The notes under the pieces are model-generated. The model made no database searches, was not told the origin of the DNA, and saw only the letters and a list, made by a program, of their open reading frames with translations. A stretch of DNA of 64,000 bases from DAIDKA01 sp036267975 (GTDB lineage: Bacteria > Pseudomonadota > Gammaproteobacteria > Steroidobacterales > Steroidobacteraceae), in the NCBI GenBank assembly GCA_036267975.1, contig DATAVA010000035.1, forward strand, positions 26,875 through 90,874, read 5' to 3'. The translations under genes were made by a program, and so were the position numbers. Position 1 is the stretch's first letter. Every line of letters begins with the position of its first letter. Below are positions 62,479 through 64,000 of the stretch, piece after piece.

Positions 62479-62736
62479 ATGAAATCGTTGCCAGTTACCG
62501 TCCGACGCATCGGGAATTCATTGGGCATAGTGATTCCCAAGCCCGTTTTGGCTCAGGTCGGGCTGACGGAGCAGGTCGACCTCACCGTTGAGCGCGGGGC
62601 CATCGTGCTTCGCAAACCGCGCAAGGCTGTACGTTCCGGATGGGCTGAGGCGGCAAAATCTGTCGCGATTCAAGGCGAAGACGATCTGTTAATGGGAGAG
62701 TTTGGAAACGCCGCGGATGTGGAACTTGAGTGGTGA
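62479..62736 (+). CDS. mazE: MazE/AbrB-type antitoxin
   Basis: An 85-residue swapped-hairpin AbrB protein: LPVTVRRIGNSLGIVIPKPVLAQVGLTEQVDLTVERGAIVLRKP, then an acidic tail for toxin binding (GEDDLLMGEFGNAADVELEW). The stop overlaps the mazF start. Confidence 0.88.
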   Translation: MKSLPVTVRRIGNSLGIVIPKPVLAQVGLTEQVDLTVERGAIVLRKPRKAVRSGWAEAAKSVAIQGEDDLLMGEFGNAADVELEW

Positions 62737-63050
62737 AGCGAGGTGAGATCTGGCTTGTTGCGCTTGACCCGACGGTTGGTAGCGAGATCAAGAAGTCCCG
62801 GCCCTGTCTCATTGTATCGCCCCCGGAACTCAACCTGCATCTGCGTACGGTCATCGTCGCTCCCATGACCAGTAAGGGCTTCAGTGCGCCCTTCCGAGTA
62901 TCGGTGACGCACGGGGGAACGAAGGGCCTTATTGTGCTCGACCAACTAAGGACCGTGGACAAGGTGCGCTTGGTCAAGCGACTCGGCGCGGTCAGTGCCA
63001 GGACGCTCTCTGCAGCTCTGGCTGCTTTGCAGGAAGTATTTGCAGAGTAA
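62730..63050 (+). CDS. mazF: MazF-type endoribonuclease toxin
   Basis: A 106-residue PemK/MazF protein with GTG start: VKRGEIWLVALDPTVGSEIKKSRPCLIVSP, VIVAPMTSKGFSAPFRV, and GLIVLDQLRTVDKVRLVKRLG. The catalytic Arg/Thr region is intact, so it should be active. GTG 62733 is an alternative start. Confidence 0.92.
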   Translation: MVKRGEIWLVALDPTVGSEIKKSRPCLIVSPPELNLHLRTVIVAPMTSKGFSAPFRVSVTHGGTKGLIVLDQLRTVDKVRLVKRLGAVSARTLSAALAALQEVFAE

Positions 63051-63092
63051 CCGCCTGCTCGGCGAACCACCCCCGGACGGCCGGAAAATCAA

Positions 63093-63476
63093 CTAACGGC
63101 AGGGCCATCTTTCCTGAAGCGCCCAGGCGACGCCGCTATATCGGATAAGACTCCATTGTTTAGAATGCCGCTGCGCCCAATTCCTGAACGCCTCGACGCT
63201 CGCCGTCGTGCTGACTGGGGCCGTCGGGCAAATTCCGTATTCACGGGTTAGAGGCTCTTTTCCTACCGCAGTCATGCTTTCCACCATGGCAGTGATGTAG
63301 CCGTCGCAGTAAAGCTTCTCGCCCTTGTCTGTGCTCGAGCAGATGGCATACAGCTGTTGAATTGACGTGGCGGGGTCCTTGGCTTCCAAATCCGAATAAT
63401 CTTCGGGCGTGTCATTGTCTGCCAAGGCGGGTACTGCGCAAACGAGCAGTACGCCGGCAAGTAGTGATTTCCACAT
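63093..63476 (-). CDS. Secreted Rap1a/Tai-like protein
   Basis: ATG 63476 begins a 127-residue protein with signal peptide ending PALAD. The mature part has LYAICSSTDKGEKLYCDGYITAMVES, a GICPTAPVSTTASVEAF middle, and AWALQERWPC at the end, matching Rap1a/Tai-family domains with conserved Cys pairs. Rap1a proteins are periplasmic immunity proteins to type VI amidase effectors, but many family members lie outside such systems. No effector is seen here. Confidence 0.65.
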   Translation of the reverse strand: MWKSLLAGVLLVCAVPALADNDTPEDYSDLEAKDPATSIQQLYAICSSTDKGEKLYCDGYITAMVESMTAVGKEPLTREYGICPTAPVSTTASVEAFRNWAQRHSKQWSLIRYSGVAWALQERWPCR

Positions 63477-63667
63477 GATTGGTGTCCCGGTAAATCTCGC
63501 GTCAGGCAACCCGCGCCCCATGCTGGAGGAGCGCCGCCGGTCACCTGGGCGATGCCCCAGTGGGGCCACAAACCCCGCTCTTGGTGCGCCCACTGATAGC
63601 AGTTGCTGCGGGTCCAACGCAACGTCAATGGATCGACGAGCAGGGCTACGAGTGCGTAGAGAGCGCT

Positions 63668-63847
63668 TCATCGCCGCCTCCCTGCTCGCTGGCGTTTGAC
63701 TTTCTTGGGTTTGGAACCGGGCCCCTTCCGAGCTGATTTCCTACGTTTGGAGGTCCGCTTGGGCTGAGCGCGTTGATGCCTGACCACCGCGCGCTGGATC
63801 AGCGCGGCGAGACGCTGCCGGTAGTCATCCGTTTCTTGCTGAGCAAT
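63668..63847 (-). pseudogene. Possible remnant of arfB (ribosome-rescue hydrolase) C-terminus
   Basis: A very basic minus-strand frame reads YRQRLAALIQRAVVRHQRAQ followed by a Lys/Arg/Ser tail (PKRTSKRRKSARKGPG) and stops at 63668. It has no ATG, GTG or TTG start and is open only back to a TGA near 63870. The pattern resembles the C-terminal tail of ArfB/YaeJ, which inserts into the ribosome. The GGQ domain is absent, perhaps removed by the adjoining insertion. Confidence 0.35.
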
Positions 63848-63863
63848 GGTTAGCCTGGTCGCA

Positions 63864-63912
63864 TTGCCTCAAGTGAAATCCTACTAAAGGACTTCGTTGC
63901 CTCATTCGAAAT
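63864..63912. repeat. Direct repeat in front of the putative transposase
   Basis: TTGCCTCAAGTGAAAT (63864-63879) and TTGCCTCATTCGAAAT (63897-63912) agree in 13 of 16 positions and are 33 bp apart. Repeats of this type are found at the ends of some insertion sequences as transposase-binding sites. Confidence 0.4.
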
Positions 63913-63945
63913 GTGACCATTGGTGTCCTCAACCAGGAGGCACCG

Positions 63946-64000
63946 ATGGACACCGAGCTCACCCATGCGGCACGAATTGAACTGGCGCGCTCCTTGCGAC
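63946..64000 (+). CDS. 5' end of a putative IS transposase/integrase (runs off window)
   Basis: AGGAGG at 63936 precedes ATG 63946. The 18 visible residues, MDTELTHAARIELARSLR, resemble the start of DDE integrase-type transposases that begin with a helix of this kind. Only the start is visible, so the call is tentative. Confidence 0.4.
   Translation, partial: MDTELTHAARIELARSLR

Overview
The window is high-GC, densely coded DNA that looks like a proteobacterial accessory or secondary replicon, probably from an aerobic, TonB-using gammaproteobacterium of the Steroidobacter/Nevskia type. That placement is inference from gene style: two TonB-dependent receptors, paired DUF6152 proteins, a P450, many esterases and CoA-transferases. 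There is no rRNA or tRNA, and no core gene other than a possible arfB remnant. A complete parA-parB partition operon with a KfrA-like protein and a candidate replication protein lies at 6.1-10.6 kb, so the molecule may be a plasmid or chromid, or a chromosome carrying an integrated plasmid.

Layout. At 1-3.8 kb there is the end of a diheme-cytochrome-like protein, an OmpA-like secreted protein, a DUF6152 pair and an MFS transporter. At 3.8-6.0 kb a P450-LacI operon lies on the minus strand, with a LacI-type operator just upstream. At 6.1-10.6 kb is the replication/partition block, containing twin 22-24 bp palindromes, nested inverted repeats and a plus-strand terminator. At 10.7-26.7 kb there is a catabolic block: a MarR regulator, hydrolases, a TonB receptor, a CapA-like phosphoesterase, a CocE hydrolase, family III CoA-transferases (one a tandem fusion), an MFS transporter and two 2-hydroxyacyl-CoA dehydratase subunits. 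Three promoters in this block share a short element that could be the MarR operator. Two decayed genes follow at 26.8-27.8 kb.

At 28-33 kb an esterase, a GH39 glycosidase and the two subunits of a 3-ketoacid CoA-transferase form an operon, followed by a second DUF6152 pair. At 33.2-40.7 kb a leftward operon (cyclase, cupin, SDR, 3-hydroxyacyl-CoA dehydrogenase, truncated MFS, BKACE, D-2-hydroxyacid dehydrogenase homologue, M24 homologue, IclR) faces a divergent LysR gene. At 40.8-53.8 kb there is a rightward block of amidohydrolase, three alpha/beta hydrolases, a GH3 beta-glucosidase with a PA14 insert, a TonB receptor, an MFS transporter and a GlcG-like secreted protein. Together these genes suggest uptake, de-esterification, deglycosylation and CoA-dependent breakdown of complex plant- or steroid-like compounds; the substrates cannot be read from the sequence.

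From 53.8 kb to the end the character changes to accessory, decaying DNA: VapBC, a nonsense-mutated VOC gene, a GFA protein, an ALDH/flavoprotein/cupin operon, a frameshifted TumE-like toxin with its HTH partner, a TPR-like protein, MazEF, a Rap1a-like secreted protein, a possible arfB remnant, and the 5' end of what looks like an IS transposase running off the window.
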